Origin: UBA1402 sp964488495 | GTDB taxonomy: Bacteria; Bacteroidota; Bacteroidia; Bacteroidales; UBA1402 | Length of the DNA stretch: 64,000 bases | Direction of reading: 5' to 3' | Assembly: GCA_964488495.1 (NCBI GenBank) | Contig: CAZAUQ010000001.1 | Location: 62,001-126,000, forward strand | Shown here: in pieces, positions 51,010 through 62,207 of the stretch | Layout: the number at the start of each line of letters is the position of its first letter | How positions within the stretch are numbered: the first letter of the stretch is position 1 | Made by a program: the position numbers and the translations under genes | Notes under the pieces: model-generated | Database searches by the model: none | Told to the model about the DNA's origin: nothing | Seen by the model: the letters and a program-made list of their open reading frames with translations, nothing else

Positions 51010-51870
51010 ATGGATCCTTTTTCTGTTGTCACTCCCGCTATACGCTTAAGAGGGAAGCTGATGTCCTTTGATACTCCCAGGGTTATGGGGGTACTCAACA
51101 TTACGCCCGATTCTTTTTATGCCGGCAGCAGGAGCGAGCTCAACAACGTAGAAGCCAGAGTTGAAAAGATGATCAGCGAGGGGGCCGACATTATCGATGT
51201 AGGGGCCTGTTCCACCCGCCCGGGCAGTCAAAGCCCCGATCAGAAAGAAGAATTGTCGCGCTTGTTGCCTGCACTGGAGCTGATTCGAAAATCCTGGCCG
51301 GATTTTCCCTTATCGGTGGATACTTTTCGGGCAGAAGTGGCCAGCATTGCTGTAGAAGACTATCGGGTGGATATAATAAACGACGTTTCCGGCGGCAGTC
51401 TGGATGCAGAAATGTTTCCTGTGGCAGCCCGTTTGCAGGTGCCTTATGTGCTGAGCCATATTCAGGGTCGACCCGAAAATATGCAACAGGGTCCCCGCTA
51501 TCAGCACCTGATGGCCGAGATTTGCAGCAGTCTGGCCCACAATGCCGCCCGTTTGAGGGACCTGGGCCTGAACGACCTGATTATTGACCCGGGTTTCGGT
51601 TTTGGCAAGACCCTCGAAAACAATTACGAACTATTGCGCAGACTGGAAGATTTGTTTATATTGGAAGCGCCAATTATGGTGGGTTTATCCAGAAAATCGT
51701 TCATTTACAACTTGCTGAACTGTCGTCCCGAAGAGGCCCTCAACGGCACCACCGTGGCCAATACCCTGGCCTTGTGGTTTGGAGCTCATATCCTCAGGGT
51801 GCACGATGTCAGACAAGCCGTTGAATGCGTTCGTATGGTTCAACTTTGTAAAAATGCCGGCCTATGCTGA
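51010..51870 (+). CDS. folP: Dihydropteroate synthase
   Basis: TIM-barrel folate enzyme of 286 residues joining p-aminobenzoate to the pterin pyrophosphate. Signatures are GVLNITPDSFYAGSR (phosphate loop), ADIIDVGACSTRPGSQ, IINDVSGG, and the C-terminal phosphate site HILRVHDVRQAVE. The usual GMSRKS-like loop reads GLSRKSFIY. It overlaps cdaA by 7 nt; the folP-cdaA pairing is common in Bacteroidota. Confidence 0.95.
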   Translation: MDPFSVVTPAIRLRGKLMSFDTPRVMGVLNITPDSFYAGSRSELNNVEARVEKMISEGADIIDVGACSTRPGSQSPDQKEELSRLLPALELIRKSWPDFPLSVDTFRAEVASIAVEDYRVDIINDVSGGSLDAEMFPVAARLQVPYVLSHIQGRPENMQQGPRYQHLMAEICSSLAHNAARLRDLGLNDLIIDPGFGFGKTLENNYELLRRLEDLFILEAPIMVGLSRKSFIYNLLNCRPEEALNGTTVANTLALWFGAHILRVHDVRQAVECVRMVQLCKNAGLC

Positions 51871-52694
51871 TGCCCAGTTTATTGGATATTATTGATATTT
51901 TCCTGGTAGCGCTGCTATTGTACGGAATTTATAAATTGATGAAGAGCTCGGGTGCCATTAACATCTTTATAGGTGTTCTGTCGTTCATTGCGCTCTGGAT
52001 TTTGGTATCCTACATTTTTAAAATGAAACTGCTGGGCGGCATACTCGACAAAGTGGTCAGTGTGGGAGCCATAGCCCTGATAGTTTTGTTTCAGAACGAA
52101 CTGCGGCGTTTTTTGGTGATGCTGGGTTCGAGGCGGCGATGGAAAAATTTTGTTGCGCTGTTTTCCCAGAAAAAAAACAAACAGGTCGCATCCAAAGCCT
52201 ATATAGTGCAAATTTTGCTGGCCTGCAAAAATTTAGCTGAGTCCAAAACCGGAGCTCTCATTGTAATTGAAAACAACATCAGCCTCGATGAATACTTGTC
52301 GACCGGTGAACGCACCGACGCTTTGGTGAGTTATCGCCTGCTGGAAAATATTTTTTACAAGAACACCCCTTTGCACGACGGTGCCGTGATTATTTCCAAC
52401 GAACGCATTAAAGCTGCAGCCTGTATTTTGCCTGTATCACGCGACGAAACCGTTCCCAAACAATACGGCCTGAGACATCGTTCTGCTCTGGGAATCAGTC
52501 AGGTTTCTGATGCCAAAGCCATAGTGGTTTCCGAAGAAACCGGCCACATTGCACTGGCCTATATGGGCAAAATTTATGCCGATCTTTCTTCCAAAGAGCT
52601 GGACAGAATGCTCAACGAAGAAAACGTAGGCTTTTTGAGCACACCCGGAAAATTGTTTTCTCCCCGTCCGAGAAGAATTGCAGAAGAGGATTAA
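51864..52694 (+). CDS. cdaA: CdaA-type diadenylate cyclase
   Basis: Membrane enzyme of 276 residues making c-di-AMP from ATP. Three hydrophobic helices at the N-terminus (about 5-20, 33-52, 60-78) precede the DAC domain with the catalytic LHDGAVIIS and nucleotide-binding RHRSALGIS motifs. It overlaps folP by 7 nt and is 14 nt before pta. A c-di-AMP role in cell-wall or osmotic control is known for the family. No phosphodiesterase gene is nearby. Confidence 0.95.
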   Translation: MLMPSLLDIIDIFLVALLLYGIYKLMKSSGAINIFIGVLSFIALWILVSYIFKMKLLGGILDKVVSVGAIALIVLFQNELRRFLVMLGSRRRWKNFVALFSQKKNKQVASKAYIVQILLACKNLAESKTGALIVIENNISLDEYLSTGERTDALVSYRLLENIFYKNTPLHDGAVIISNERIKAAACILPVSRDETVPKQYGLRHRSALGISQVSDAKAIVVSEETGHIALAYMGKIYADLSSKELDRMLNEENVGFLSTPGKLFSPRPRRIAEED

Positions 52695-52708
52695 TTATAT
52701 ATTTTTTT

Positions 52709-53722
52709 ATGAGTTTACTACAACAAATGGCTGCCCGGGCTAAAGCAAATCCACAGAGGATTGTGCTGCCCGAAGGCAACGAAATCAGAACCCTGAAAGC
52801 TGCCAACCAGATTTTGGCAGACGGACTGGCAGAGATTTATTTAATCGGTAATCGCGAGGAAATACTGAGTCTGGCCAAACAAAACAACTTAAGTAAAATT
52901 GCAGACAAGGCGGTATTGATCGACCCGGTCAATCATCCCAACAAAGAAGCCTACACTTCTTTGTTGTATGAATTGCGCAAAAACAAAGGTATGACCCCCG
53001 AAAAGGCTGCCCTTCTGGTGGAAGATCCCCTGTATCTGGCCTGTCTGATGATTAAAAACGGCGACGCCGATGGTGAAATTGCCGGTGCCCGCAATGCTAC
53101 CGGCGATGTATTGAGGCCGGCTTTGCAGATTGTCAAGACATTACCGGGTATCTCGGTCGTTTCGGGAGCTTTTTTAATGTTTGTACCCGATAAGCAGTAC
53201 GGTGTAGATGGTTTGCTTATTTTTGCAGACTGTGCTGTGTTGCCCAATCCCAACGCACAGGAACTGGCACAGATAGCCGTTTCGACTGCAGGAACGGCTC
53301 GCAGCATTGCCGGTTTTGAGCCCCGTGTAGCTATGTTGAGTTTTTCCACCAAAGGCAGCGCCAAACACGAATTGGTCGACAAAGTGACCGAAGCTGTACG
53401 CATTGCCAAAGAAATGTGTCCCAAACTCCAGATCGACGGCGATTTACAAGCCGATGCCGCCATTGTTCCTGCTGTTGGCAAGAGCAAAGCACCGGGCAGT
53501 CCGATTGCCGGACATGCCAATGTCCTGGTTTTCCCCAGCCTGGAGGCCGGCAATATTGCTTACAAACTGGTACAGCGCCTGGCTTCGGCCGAGGCAGTAG
53601 GCCCGATTTTGCAAGGCATGGCTGCACCCATCAACGATCTCTCGAGGGGATGTTCCGTGGATGATATTTATAAAATGATTGTTATTACCTGTAACCAATC
53701 GTTGGGGATTAAGGCTAATTGA
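52709..53722 (+). CDS. pta: Phosphate acetyltransferase
   Basis: Cytoplasmic enzyme of 337 residues interconverting acetyl-CoA and acetyl phosphate. Short form without the N-terminal DRTGG regulatory part. Motifs include RIVLPEGNEIRTLKAAN, ARNATGDVLRPAL, AMLSFSTKGSAKHELVDKV and GPILQGMAAPINDLSRGC. Followed after 9 nt by ackA, giving the usual acetate-forming, ATP-yielding pathway. Confidence 0.95.
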   Translation: MSLLQQMAARAKANPQRIVLPEGNEIRTLKAANQILADGLAEIYLIGNREEILSLAKQNNLSKIADKAVLIDPVNHPNKEAYTSLLYELRKNKGMTPEKAALLVEDPLYLACLMIKNGDADGEIAGARNATGDVLRPALQIVKTLPGISVVSGAFLMFVPDKQYGVDGLLIFADCAVLPNPNAQELAQIAVSTAGTARSIAGFEPRVAMLSFSTKGSAKHELVDKVTEAVRIAKEMCPKLQIDGDLQADAAIVPAVGKSKAPGSPIAGHANVLVFPSLEAGNIAYKLVQRLASAEAVGPILQGMAAPINDLSRGCSVDDIYKMIVITCNQSLGIKAN

Positions 53723-53731
53723 TGTACTATT

Positions 53732-54928
53732 ATGAAAATACTGGTTTTGAATTGTGGAAGTTCTTCCGTTAAATACAAATTATTCGACATGGACAGCCTC
53801 AGGGTGCTGGGACAGGGCTCCGTTGAAAAAATCGGCCTGAGCGGTTCCTATCTGAAAATGCAAAGCTGCAGCGGCGAAAAGGTGATGATCGAAGAGGATT
53901 TTCCTGAGTACACCAAAAGCATACAATTTATTTTTAAAGTGCTGACCGAAGGTAAATATGCCTGCATAAAATCGCTGAAAGAAATTGACGCAGTGGGACA
54001 CAGGGTGGTACACGGAGGCGAAAAATTCAGCAAGAGTGTGCGTATCAACGACGAAGTCCTGCGCAAGGTGAACGAATGCATAGAATTGGCTCCTTTGCAC
54101 AATCCGCCCAACCTCAAGGGTATTGAGGCAGTAACCCGGATTATGCCCGATTTGCCCCAGGTGGCCGTTTTTGACACTGCTTTTCATCAGACCATGCCTG
54201 CCAAGGCTTATATGTACGGCCTGCCTTACGAATACTACGAGAAATACGCTATTCGTCGTTACGGTTTTCATGGTACCAGCCATCGCTATGTTTCGCGCAG
54301 GGCCTGCGATATTCTCGGAGTAGATTATGCCTCGCAGCGTATTATCACGGCGCATATTGGTAACGGCGGGTCTGTGACAGCCATTCGTGACGGAAAATCG
54401 GTAGAGAATTCCATGGGACTGACTCCGCTCGAAGGTTTACTGATGGGTACTCGTACAGGAGATATTGACGGTGGTGCACTGACTTATCTGATGGAAAAAG
54501 AAAACATCGGCCCTCGTGCCCTGAATAATATTCTTAACAAGAAAAGCGGTATTCTGGGTGTGTCGGGTGTCTCGTCCGACATGAGAGAACTCAGTGCGGC
54601 CGCGAAATCAGGAAACGAAAGGGCTCAACTGGCGCTGGATATGTACAATTATATGATTAAAAAATACGTAGGTGCATATACAGCTGTGTTGGGTGGCGTG
54701 GATATTTTGGTATTCACCGGCGGCGTTGGAGAGAATCAGGACGAATCGCGTCAGGTGATATGTGAAAATATGGAATACATGGGTTTAAAGCTTGATTTCG
54801 AAAAGAATAAGCTGATTCATGGGGAAGAAGCCATCATTTCCTCACCCGATTCCAAAGTCCGGGTAATGGTGGTTCCTACCAACGAGGAACTTATGATTGC
54901 CATGGATACGGCAGCGATTTTATCATAA
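53732..54928 (+). CDS. ackA: Acetate kinase
   Basis: Cytoplasmic kinase of 398 residues producing ATP and acetate from acetyl phosphate. ASKHA-fold signatures: LNCGSSSVKYKLFD, GHRVVHGGEKF, VFDTAFHQTMP, YGFHGTSHRYV, HIGNGGSVTAI and FTGGVGENQDESR. Normal length. It ends the pta-ackA operon and is followed by a tandem repeat and a strong hairpin. Confidence 0.96.
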   Translation: MKILVLNCGSSSVKYKLFDMDSLRVLGQGSVEKIGLSGSYLKMQSCSGEKVMIEEDFPEYTKSIQFIFKVLTEGKYACIKSLKEIDAVGHRVVHGGEKFSKSVRINDEVLRKVNECIELAPLHNPPNLKGIEAVTRIMPDLPQVAVFDTAFHQTMPAKAYMYGLPYEYYEKYAIRRYGFHGTSHRYVSRRACDILGVDYASQRIITAHIGNGGSVTAIRDGKSVENSMGLTPLEGLLMGTRTGDIDGGALTYLMEKENIGPRALNNILNKKSGILGVSGVSSDMRELSAAAKSGNERAQLALDMYNYMIKKYVGAYTAVLGGVDILVFTGGVGENQDESRQVICENMEYMGLKLDFEKNKLIHGEEAIISSPDSKVRVMVVPTNEELMIAMDTAAILS

Positions 54929-54939
54929 GTCCAGGCTTT

Positions 54940-55001
54940 CGCTGTGGATCGTATTCGGGCAGTTCGCTATCGCTGCGGACCGCATTCGGATAGTTCGCTT
55001 T
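54940..55001. repeat. Two-copy 31-bp tandem repeat after ackA
   Basis: Units 54940-54970 and 54971-55001 share 25 of 31 bases. The repeat lies in the short space between ackA and the convergent methyltransferase gene, just before the terminator hairpin. Confidence 0.85.
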
Positions 55002-55041
55002 GGGGCTCTATTTCTTAACGTTCAAGGAATAGGGCCCCAAA
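54999..55041. terminator. Hairpin between ackA and the methyltransferase gene
   Basis: An 18-bp stem with two G-U pairs (54999-55016 with 55024-55041) and a 7-nt loop. The right arm is inside the last codons of the convergent methyltransferase gene, so the stem is partly coding. No long T-run follows. Probably terminates transcription from both sides. Confidence 0.6.
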
Positions 55042-55887
55042 GCTGTAATCGTTGGTGTTTTTTGTCTTGAAAAAATCCCGGGGCTTAAAATGTCCTTTTT
55101 GGATGGAAATTCTTTTGTAATTCCACAATCTCTTTTTGTAATAAAAGGGGTGCAATAAATAATTTTTGCCGTTATCAACAAATTCTTTATTCCCTCTTAT
55201 TTTCAAGCCCGAAGGTTTTACAAATTGATTATAAACATCCTGGGGAGTATTTATTTGTGCACATTTAGAGGGATTCCTGTAATCGAAGGTGATACTGAAT
55301 TTTCCACCTTCGATCAACAGGTCCTTAATCTTTTCGTTGACTATAACCCTGTCGTACATGGGAATGTGTTCAAATACACAAATGGAAGTGATATGATTGA
55401 ATTTTGAATTGAATTTTAATTCTCTCATGTCCATGACCTGGTTCTTCAGATTCCAATTCATCTGCTTTGCCACATGGTTTGCATTGTCTACCAATTCTTT
55501 TTGAAGATCGATGGTGCTTACGTTGATTCCTTTGGACGCAAGGTAATAGGAAAATAAAGACGAGCTTCCGCCCAAATCCAACACCTCCTGGCCCGGCTTA
55601 AAATCATTATTTAAAACCACCCAGACGATCTCCCAGTACAAAAACCAGGGAAAATTCTTATCATCAGCTGCTCCCGCCAGACTCTGATAGCCGTAGCCCC
55701 GATTTATTCTTTCGTTGGACAGTGGATGGCCGTTCAGGTTGAAACTTCCGTACCAGGAACTGATTTTTAAATTCTTCGACCTCAACTTATTGATTAATTC
55801 GTTGAGTTCCTCCATTATTTGTAAAGCCCTCTCCGATTTAAGGTCTTCCAAATCCATTGTTTTGTTGATAATTTTTTCCTTGTCCAT
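55015..55887 (-). CDS. SAM-dependent methyltransferase, class I
   Basis: Protein of 290 residues. A helical N-terminal region (about 1-85) is followed by a Rossmann methyltransferase fold with motif I EVLDLGGSSSLFSYYLASKG, acidic end of strand 2 NVSTIDLQ, and SICVFEHIPMYDRV. The C-terminus is basic. The fold is clear but the substrate is not; no biosynthetic neighbours point to one. The ATG at 55887 is chosen because the upstream extension to 55947 is AT-rich leader. The gene looks more AT-rich than its neighbours, so recent acquisition is possible. Confidence 0.8.
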   Translation of the reverse strand: MDKEKIINKTMDLEDLKSERALQIMEELNELINKLRSKNLKISSWYGSFNLNGHPLSNERINRGYGYQSLAGAADDKNFPWFLYWEIVWVVLNNDFKPGQEVLDLGGSSSLFSYYLASKGINVSTIDLQKELVDNANHVAKQMNWNLKNQVMDMRELKFNSKFNHITSICVFEHIPMYDRVIVNEKIKDLLIEGGKFSITFDYRNPSKCAQINTPQDVYNQFVKPSGLKIRGNKEFVDNGKNYLLHPFYYKKRLWNYKRISIQKGHFKPRDFFKTKNTNDYSFGALFLER

Positions 55888-56005
55888 ACTATCAGTGGCA
55901 AATATTGAATTTTTTGCATAGTTAGTTGAAATAATAAGAATAAGCACACAAAGTCGTCTGATTTTATATACTCAGCCCCTAATCGACAAGAGCCGTATTT
56001 TTTTG

Positions 56006-56013
56006 TATGTTTG
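56006..56013 (+). promoter_or_regulatory. -7 element for the nitroreductase gene
   Basis: Perfect TAnnTTTG match (TATGTTTG), 40 nt before the ATG at 56053. No -33 TTTG at normal spacing. Confidence 0.38.
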
Positions 56014-56052
56014 CCTGATTAATAAATTCAATTCAATCAAAACACAATCAAT

Positions 56053-56586
56053 ATGGAATTCTCAGCATTAGTGAAACTTCGGCAAAGCGACCGGAAATAC
56101 GAGGCGAGGGGGGTGGAAAAAGAAAAAATCATCCGGTGCCTGGAGACGGCCCGTCTTGCGCCTTCGGCGAATAATTCTCAGCCCTGGAAATTTGTGGTGG
56201 TCGATCAGCCCGAATTGAAGGAGCAGGTGGCGGAATGCGCTGTGAGTGTGGGATTGAATAAATTTACACATCAGGCGCCTGTAATTGTTGCGGTGGTACT
56301 GGAAAAGGTGAATGTGCTATCGGGAATGGGTTCTGTCATTCAGGACAAAGAATACGCCCTGCTCGATCTGGGCATTGCCGTGAACCAGTTTTGCCTGCAG
56401 GCCGCCGAACTGGGGCTGGGTAGTTGTATAGTTGGCTGGTTCAACGAAGCCAAAGTCAAAAGCCTCCTGAATGTTCCTGCCAAAAAACGAGTGCCTTTAC
56501 TCATCACCCTGGGTTATTCGGCTGCGAAGACCAGAGAAAAATCCAGAAAAAAGCTGGAAGAAATTAGCAACTGGAATTCATATTGA
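56053..56586 (+). CDS. Nitroreductase-family FMN protein
   Basis: Flavoenzyme of 177 residues using NAD(P)H. The FMN-binding start is LRQSDRKYEARGVEKEKI, followed by RLAPSANNSQPWKF and a C-terminal LITLGYSA. The small size fits the two-domain nitroreductase subgroup common in anaerobes. Natural substrate unknown. It is followed 9 nt later by the CPBP protease gene. Confidence 0.9.
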   Translation: MEFSALVKLRQSDRKYEARGVEKEKIIRCLETARLAPSANNSQPWKFVVVDQPELKEQVAECAVSVGLNKFTHQAPVIVAVVLEKVNVLSGMGSVIQDKEYALLDLGIAVNQFCLQAAELGLGSCIVGWFNEAKVKSLLNVPAKKRVPLLITLGYSAAKTREKSRKKLEEISNWNSY

Positions 56587-56595
56587 TTTATAAGC

Positions 56596-57297
56596 ATGAA
56601 GAACACAGCAAGATTGCTTTACGGAATCACCCTGACTGTAGCGATATATTTTGCTACCCTATTGTTGAGCCGGCTAATCAGGAATATCGATGGCTTAGTC
56701 ATTAATTCTTACCTGACTCAGGCTCTTATTCTGTCTTGCCTGTCGGTCGCAGCCATTCTATCGATGAAAAAGCACCTGAGCTACCGCATCGCACTACCGA
56801 AATTCAAGTTGATACTCAGGCCAATAATATTTACCATAATTACTTACGTGGGACTTTCTCTTTTTTTGAGTTTACTGGCTAATTTAATCGGAGTTTCAAG
56901 AGGAGAAGTGCATCCTGCAATCAAATTGAATCCTGTGCAATTCCTGCTTTTTGTGGTTATTGCTGCCAGTATTGCCGAAGAATTGTTGTTCCGCGGCTTT
57001 TTGCTTAATTTGCTTGCTCCGTTAAAACAGAGAGGAATCAAGATTTTAAACAGGAAAATAAGTTTATCTTTGATGATTAGTGCCCTGCTCTTTGGCTTAG
57101 CTCATTTGAGCCTGGCTTCCTTTGGCTACAGTCCTTATTTTTTGATTCGCACAGTTGTTTTCACCGGCTGCATTGGGCTGATAGCCGGTTATTACCAGGA
57201 AAAATACAACAACAATGCTTATGCGATAACGGTGCACATGACATCCAACCTGGTTGGCATACTTCCTGTAATTATGCTGGCTATGCAAAAAGCTTGA
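56596..57297 (+). CDS. CPBP-family intramembrane metalloprotease
   Basis: Polytopic membrane protein of 233 residues with about seven hydrophobic segments. The CAAX/Abi motifs are EELLFRGFLLN (EExxxR), FGLAHLSL and the final HMTSN. Family members include prenyl-protein proteases and bacteriocin self-immunity proteins. It follows the nitroreductase gene by 9 nt. It is over 30 kb from the TOMM cluster, so I do not assign it a role there. Confidence 0.88.
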   Translation: MKNTARLLYGITLTVAIYFATLLLSRLIRNIDGLVINSYLTQALILSCLSVAAILSMKKHLSYRIALPKFKLILRPIIFTIITYVGLSLFLSLLANLIGVSRGEVHPAIKLNPVQFLLFVVIAASIAEELLFRGFLLNLLAPLKQRGIKILNRKISLSLMISALLFGLAHLSLASFGYSPYFLIRTVVFTGCIGLIAGYYQEKYNNNAYAITVHMTSNLVGILPVIMLAMQKA

Positions 57298-57336
57298 AAA
57301 GAATCCTTTTATCAATCTCAATGCAACGATTCTTTT
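57297..57336. terminator. Candidate bidirectional terminator
   Basis: Arms AAAAGAATC (57297-57305) and GATTCTTTT (57328-57336) pair over 9 bp with a 22-nt loop, between the convergent CPBP and TlpA-like genes. AT-rich and long-looped, so only moderate support. Confidence 0.4.
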
Positions 57337-57354
57337 GTTTTGCAAGACTTTCTT

Positions 57355-58500
57355 TTATTCTTCCGGAAGTATTCTTTTTATATCCTCCAGAGAGGGGTTA
57401 ATGGCAATTATTTTACCTTTATTGTCCATCAAAAACTGACCGCCTCCACCTCCGGAGACACAATATTTTTCCCATAATTTATTTTCATCATTTATTTCGG
57501 CTGTCAGCAACCAGGGATACTTGTATTTTTGAACGGTCTTTACATATTGTTCTTCAGTACTAATACCTCCAATCACACCGACAACTACAAATCCTTTTTC
57601 TTTTAATTCCTCATAAACGGGCAGTATTTTTTGACTTTTTCTTATACATGGTCCACACCAGGGTGCCCAAAGGTCAAGTAAGGTAAATCTGTTTTTTGAA
57701 ATAATATCCGAAAGCCTTAAAGTATTTCCTATAGAATCCTGAAAGGCGAAATCCACATACTCACCACCAACTTTGATTTGTAATAATCCATCCAGACGAA
57801 TTTGAGCCAATTCATTGTAGGGATGATTTGGGAAGTTTTGTTCAAAAAGAGAACAGGCTTCTTTCAGGCTATCAAGTTCGTATACATAATGTTTTTTCTG
57901 ATCTTTCAGCATTTCCAGTAATTGATGGTAACCAAATATGTTTTGTTCTTCTTTAATAAGTTGAAACTTGTACTTATAGGATTGATCTAAAAGGATCTCA
58001 CAACTGTCAATAATTGCTTTTAGATAATCGGAGCTGTCGTTGAGCCTGGATAAGGAATCTGAAATTTGTTTTAAATGCCAATATCTTTTAATATTATCGG
58101 AATTTTTAAGCAATTCATTAATCATTTCCTTTTTCAGAGAGAGTGTACTCCCTTCGATTTTGTTGCTAAAAGGTTTTTCCAAAGGGAATAGAGTAAACTT
58201 AATAGTGTCGTTGTCCGGAAAAAACAAAATAGGTCTCCATGCTCCATTTATATAGTCATCTTTGAATATTAATTCATACGCTTCCACAAATTGAAAACTC
58301 ATATCGTAATTGAAATTCCCCAAACTGTCTATAGGTATTTCAACCCCGCTGTACCTGATATCTTGGGTCTGCTTTGCCAAAATCAAAGTTTTACTATCTC
58401 TGTCAATGACTTTCCCCGTCAAATGAGTGGTTTTTTCTTTATCGGAACTGCAGTTAGTAAAAAGAAATACACTCAATAAAATAATGGCTAAATGTTTCAT
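57355..58500 (-). CDS. TlpA/ResA-like thioredoxin-fold lipoprotein
   Basis: Periplasmic or membrane-bound thiol oxidoreductase of 381 residues. Lipoprotein signal with Cys17 (LLSVFLFTNCSS), a DUF4369-type beta domain (about 25-130), a helical linker (about 130-235), then a thioredoxin domain with the CxxC pair in LWAPWCGPCIRKS. This three-part form is frequent in Bacteroidota. Last gene of a three-gene operon with the aldo/keto reductase and DUF2007 genes; spacing 16 nt. Confidence 0.9.
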   Translation of the reverse strand: MKHLAIILLSVFLFTNCSSDKEKTTHLTGKVIDRDSKTLILAKQTQDIRYSGVEIPIDSLGNFNYDMSFQFVEAYELIFKDDYINGAWRPILFFPDNDTIKFTLFPLEKPFSNKIEGSTLSLKKEMINELLKNSDNIKRYWHLKQISDSLSRLNDSSDYLKAIIDSCEILLDQSYKYKFQLIKEEQNIFGYHQLLEMLKDQKKHYVYELDSLKEACSLFEQNFPNHPYNELAQIRLDGLLQIKVGGEYVDFAFQDSIGNTLRLSDIISKNRFTLLDLWAPWCGPCIRKSQKILPVYEELKEKGFVVVGVIGGISTEEQYVKTVQKYKYPWLLTAEINDENKLWEKYCVSGGGGGQFLMDNKGKIIAINPSLEDIKRILPEE

Positions 58501-58516
58501 GGTCTGTTGTTTATGT

Positions 58517-58768
58517 TTAGTGTTTGTTTATATTCTCTTCATATTTTTCAATAATCAATCTTGCATTGACATAGTCTTTGCTGTTGATAAAAATATTGAC
58601 AGCTCCTGCGCCACCTCCCGCAACATTCCACGGAGCCAGGGTCCCCATATAATTATCTTTCAGGAATGTGTTGATATCAGCATTTTCCAATAAACTCCTT
58701 ACTATTCCTACCTCTGTTGAAGTCCCTGCAAACACTTCAATCAGGCAATTATCATTATTCTTTTTCAT
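58517..58768 (-). CDS. DUF2007-like small protein
   Basis: Protein of 83 residues resembling DUF2007 putative signal-transducing proteins: LIEVFAGTSTEVGIVRSLLE, a central Gly/Ala-rich GTLAPWNVAGGGAGAVNI and a C-terminal amphipathic helix. The fold is GlnB-like in relatives; function unknown. It lies between the reductase (10 nt) and TlpA-like (16 nt) genes. Confidence 0.75.
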   Translation of the reverse strand: MKKNNDNCLIEVFAGTSTEVGIVRSLLENADINTFLKDNYMGTLAPWNVAGGGAGAVNIFINSKDYVNARLIIEKYEENINKH

Positions 58769-58778
58769 AGAGCATTAA

Positions 58779-59603
58779 TTATTGTTTTACGCCTCTGTCA
58801 GGATTATGACCAATTCTTTCTTCCTTGTCAAGTGAACAAATGGCTTGCATATCTTCCTGGCAAATTTCAAAATCGAAAATTTGTATGTTTTCTAAGATTC
58901 TTTCGGGATGTGTCGATTTTGGTATAGTTACGACTCCCATTTGAATATTCCAACGCAAAACAATTTGCGGAATTGTACGCTTGTACTGTTCTGCTATTTC
59001 TGCCAATAATGGAATATTAAAAATCTTTCCCCGCATTAACGGACTATAACCTTCGTATTGTATTTGGTGTTTTTTGCAGTATTCAAACAAAGAGGTCTGC
59101 AACAATCGGGGATGAAATTCAATCTGATTAATCATCGGTTTAATTTCACAGCCCGCCGACAATGATTCCAGGTGGTGAATATGGAAATTAGACACACCAA
59201 TAGCACGCACACGTTTTTCTTTATATAATTGCTCAATAGCTCGCCAGGTATCTTTAATCCTGGCATTAGGCCAATGAACAAGATAGAGATCAAGATATTC
59301 AACCCCGAGTCGCTGTAAACTCATTTCATAAGCCCTGAGCGTACTGTCGTAACCATAATCAGAAGTCCACACCTTGCTGGTAAGAAAAATCTTACTGCGG
59401 GAAATTCCGCTTTGCCGAATGCCTTCGCCTATTCCGGTTTCGTTTTTATAGTAAGCTGCGGTGTCAATATGTCGATACCCCAATTCCAATGCCTTTTTAA
59501 CTGATTGTATTACAACTTTCCCTTCAGGTATTTTGAACGTACCAAATCCAAGCATCGGTATTTCGACTCCATTGTATAGTGTAATTAAGATTTGGTTTTT
59601 CAT
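58779..59603 (-). CDS. Aldo/keto reductase
   Basis: NADPH-dependent oxidoreductase of 274 residues. Catalytic tetrad visible: Asp and Tyr in YRHIDTAAYYKNE, Lys in LTSKVW and His in LYLVHWP; the cofactor-binding TIPKSTHPERI is near the C-terminus. It resembles AKR5-type 2,5-diketo-gluconate or methylglyoxal reductases, but substrate cannot be inferred. The ATG at 59603 is used instead of a TTG two codons upstream. First gene of the operon with DUF2007 and TlpA-like genes. Confidence 0.92.
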   Translation of the reverse strand: MKNQILITLYNGVEIPMLGFGTFKIPEGKVVIQSVKKALELGYRHIDTAAYYKNETGIGEGIRQSGISRSKIFLTSKVWTSDYGYDSTLRAYEMSLQRLGVEYLDLYLVHWPNARIKDTWRAIEQLYKEKRVRAIGVSNFHIHHLESLSAGCEIKPMINQIEFHPRLLQTSLFEYCKKHQIQYEGYSPLMRGKIFNIPLLAEIAEQYKRTIPQIVLRWNIQMGVVTIPKSTHPERILENIQIFDFEICQEDMQAICSLDKEERIGHNPDRGVKQ

Positions 59604-59996
59604 GGACAAATAATTTGTTCTCTTATCGGGACCACTTACATTATAATCGGACTATCAGCCAATAGTATAGTTGCGATTTTTTGGCCATAATACACAAAAA
59701 GCCTTGGTAAAAAAACGCTTTCTTTGGGTCCGAAAAAACAAAAATACTAATTAATTGAATTTAAATAACTTTTTCGAAGAATATTACAAGTTCAATTTAT
59801 CTTGCAAGCAGCCCCGATACGCCCGGGAAAAAATTCCCCAAACAAAAACCTGACAAGAAGGAATTCTGAGATAAAAGTGTTATTTTTATCAGCTCATACA
59901 GCGATCCAAAATCGGGAGAAGTTATATAAGTCAAGGGAAAGTGTTGCCTTGATTAGTGTAAGAAGCAACAACAGATAAACAATAAATCAAGCCATT
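59604..59996. promoter_or_regulatory. Divergent intergenic region, aldo/keto reductase and katG
   Basis: A 393-nt AT-rich region with no gene. It holds three inverted repeats: ACTAT-N6-ATAGT (59651-59666), GGGAA-N4-TTCCC (59825-59838) and GATAAAA-N7-TTTTATC (59870-59890). The first and last could be regulator sites for katG, such as OxyR or a Fur-family repressor. No perfect TAnnTTTG was found in front of katG. Confidence 0.45.
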
Positions 59997-62165
<2,169 letters not shown>

Positions 62166-62207
62166 AGGAAAAAGCTTAAATCGAATTATATCAAATACAA
62201 GGTTTAA

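Noticed and set aside
56053..56586. Nitroreductase as a second SagB-type oxidase
   Set aside because: Lacks the SagB signatures and is a short ordinary nitroreductase.
56596..57297. CPBP protease as SagE-like leader peptidase or immunity protein of the TOMM cluster
   Set aside because: More than 30 kb away and paired with an unrelated nitroreductase; the cluster has its own M50 protease.
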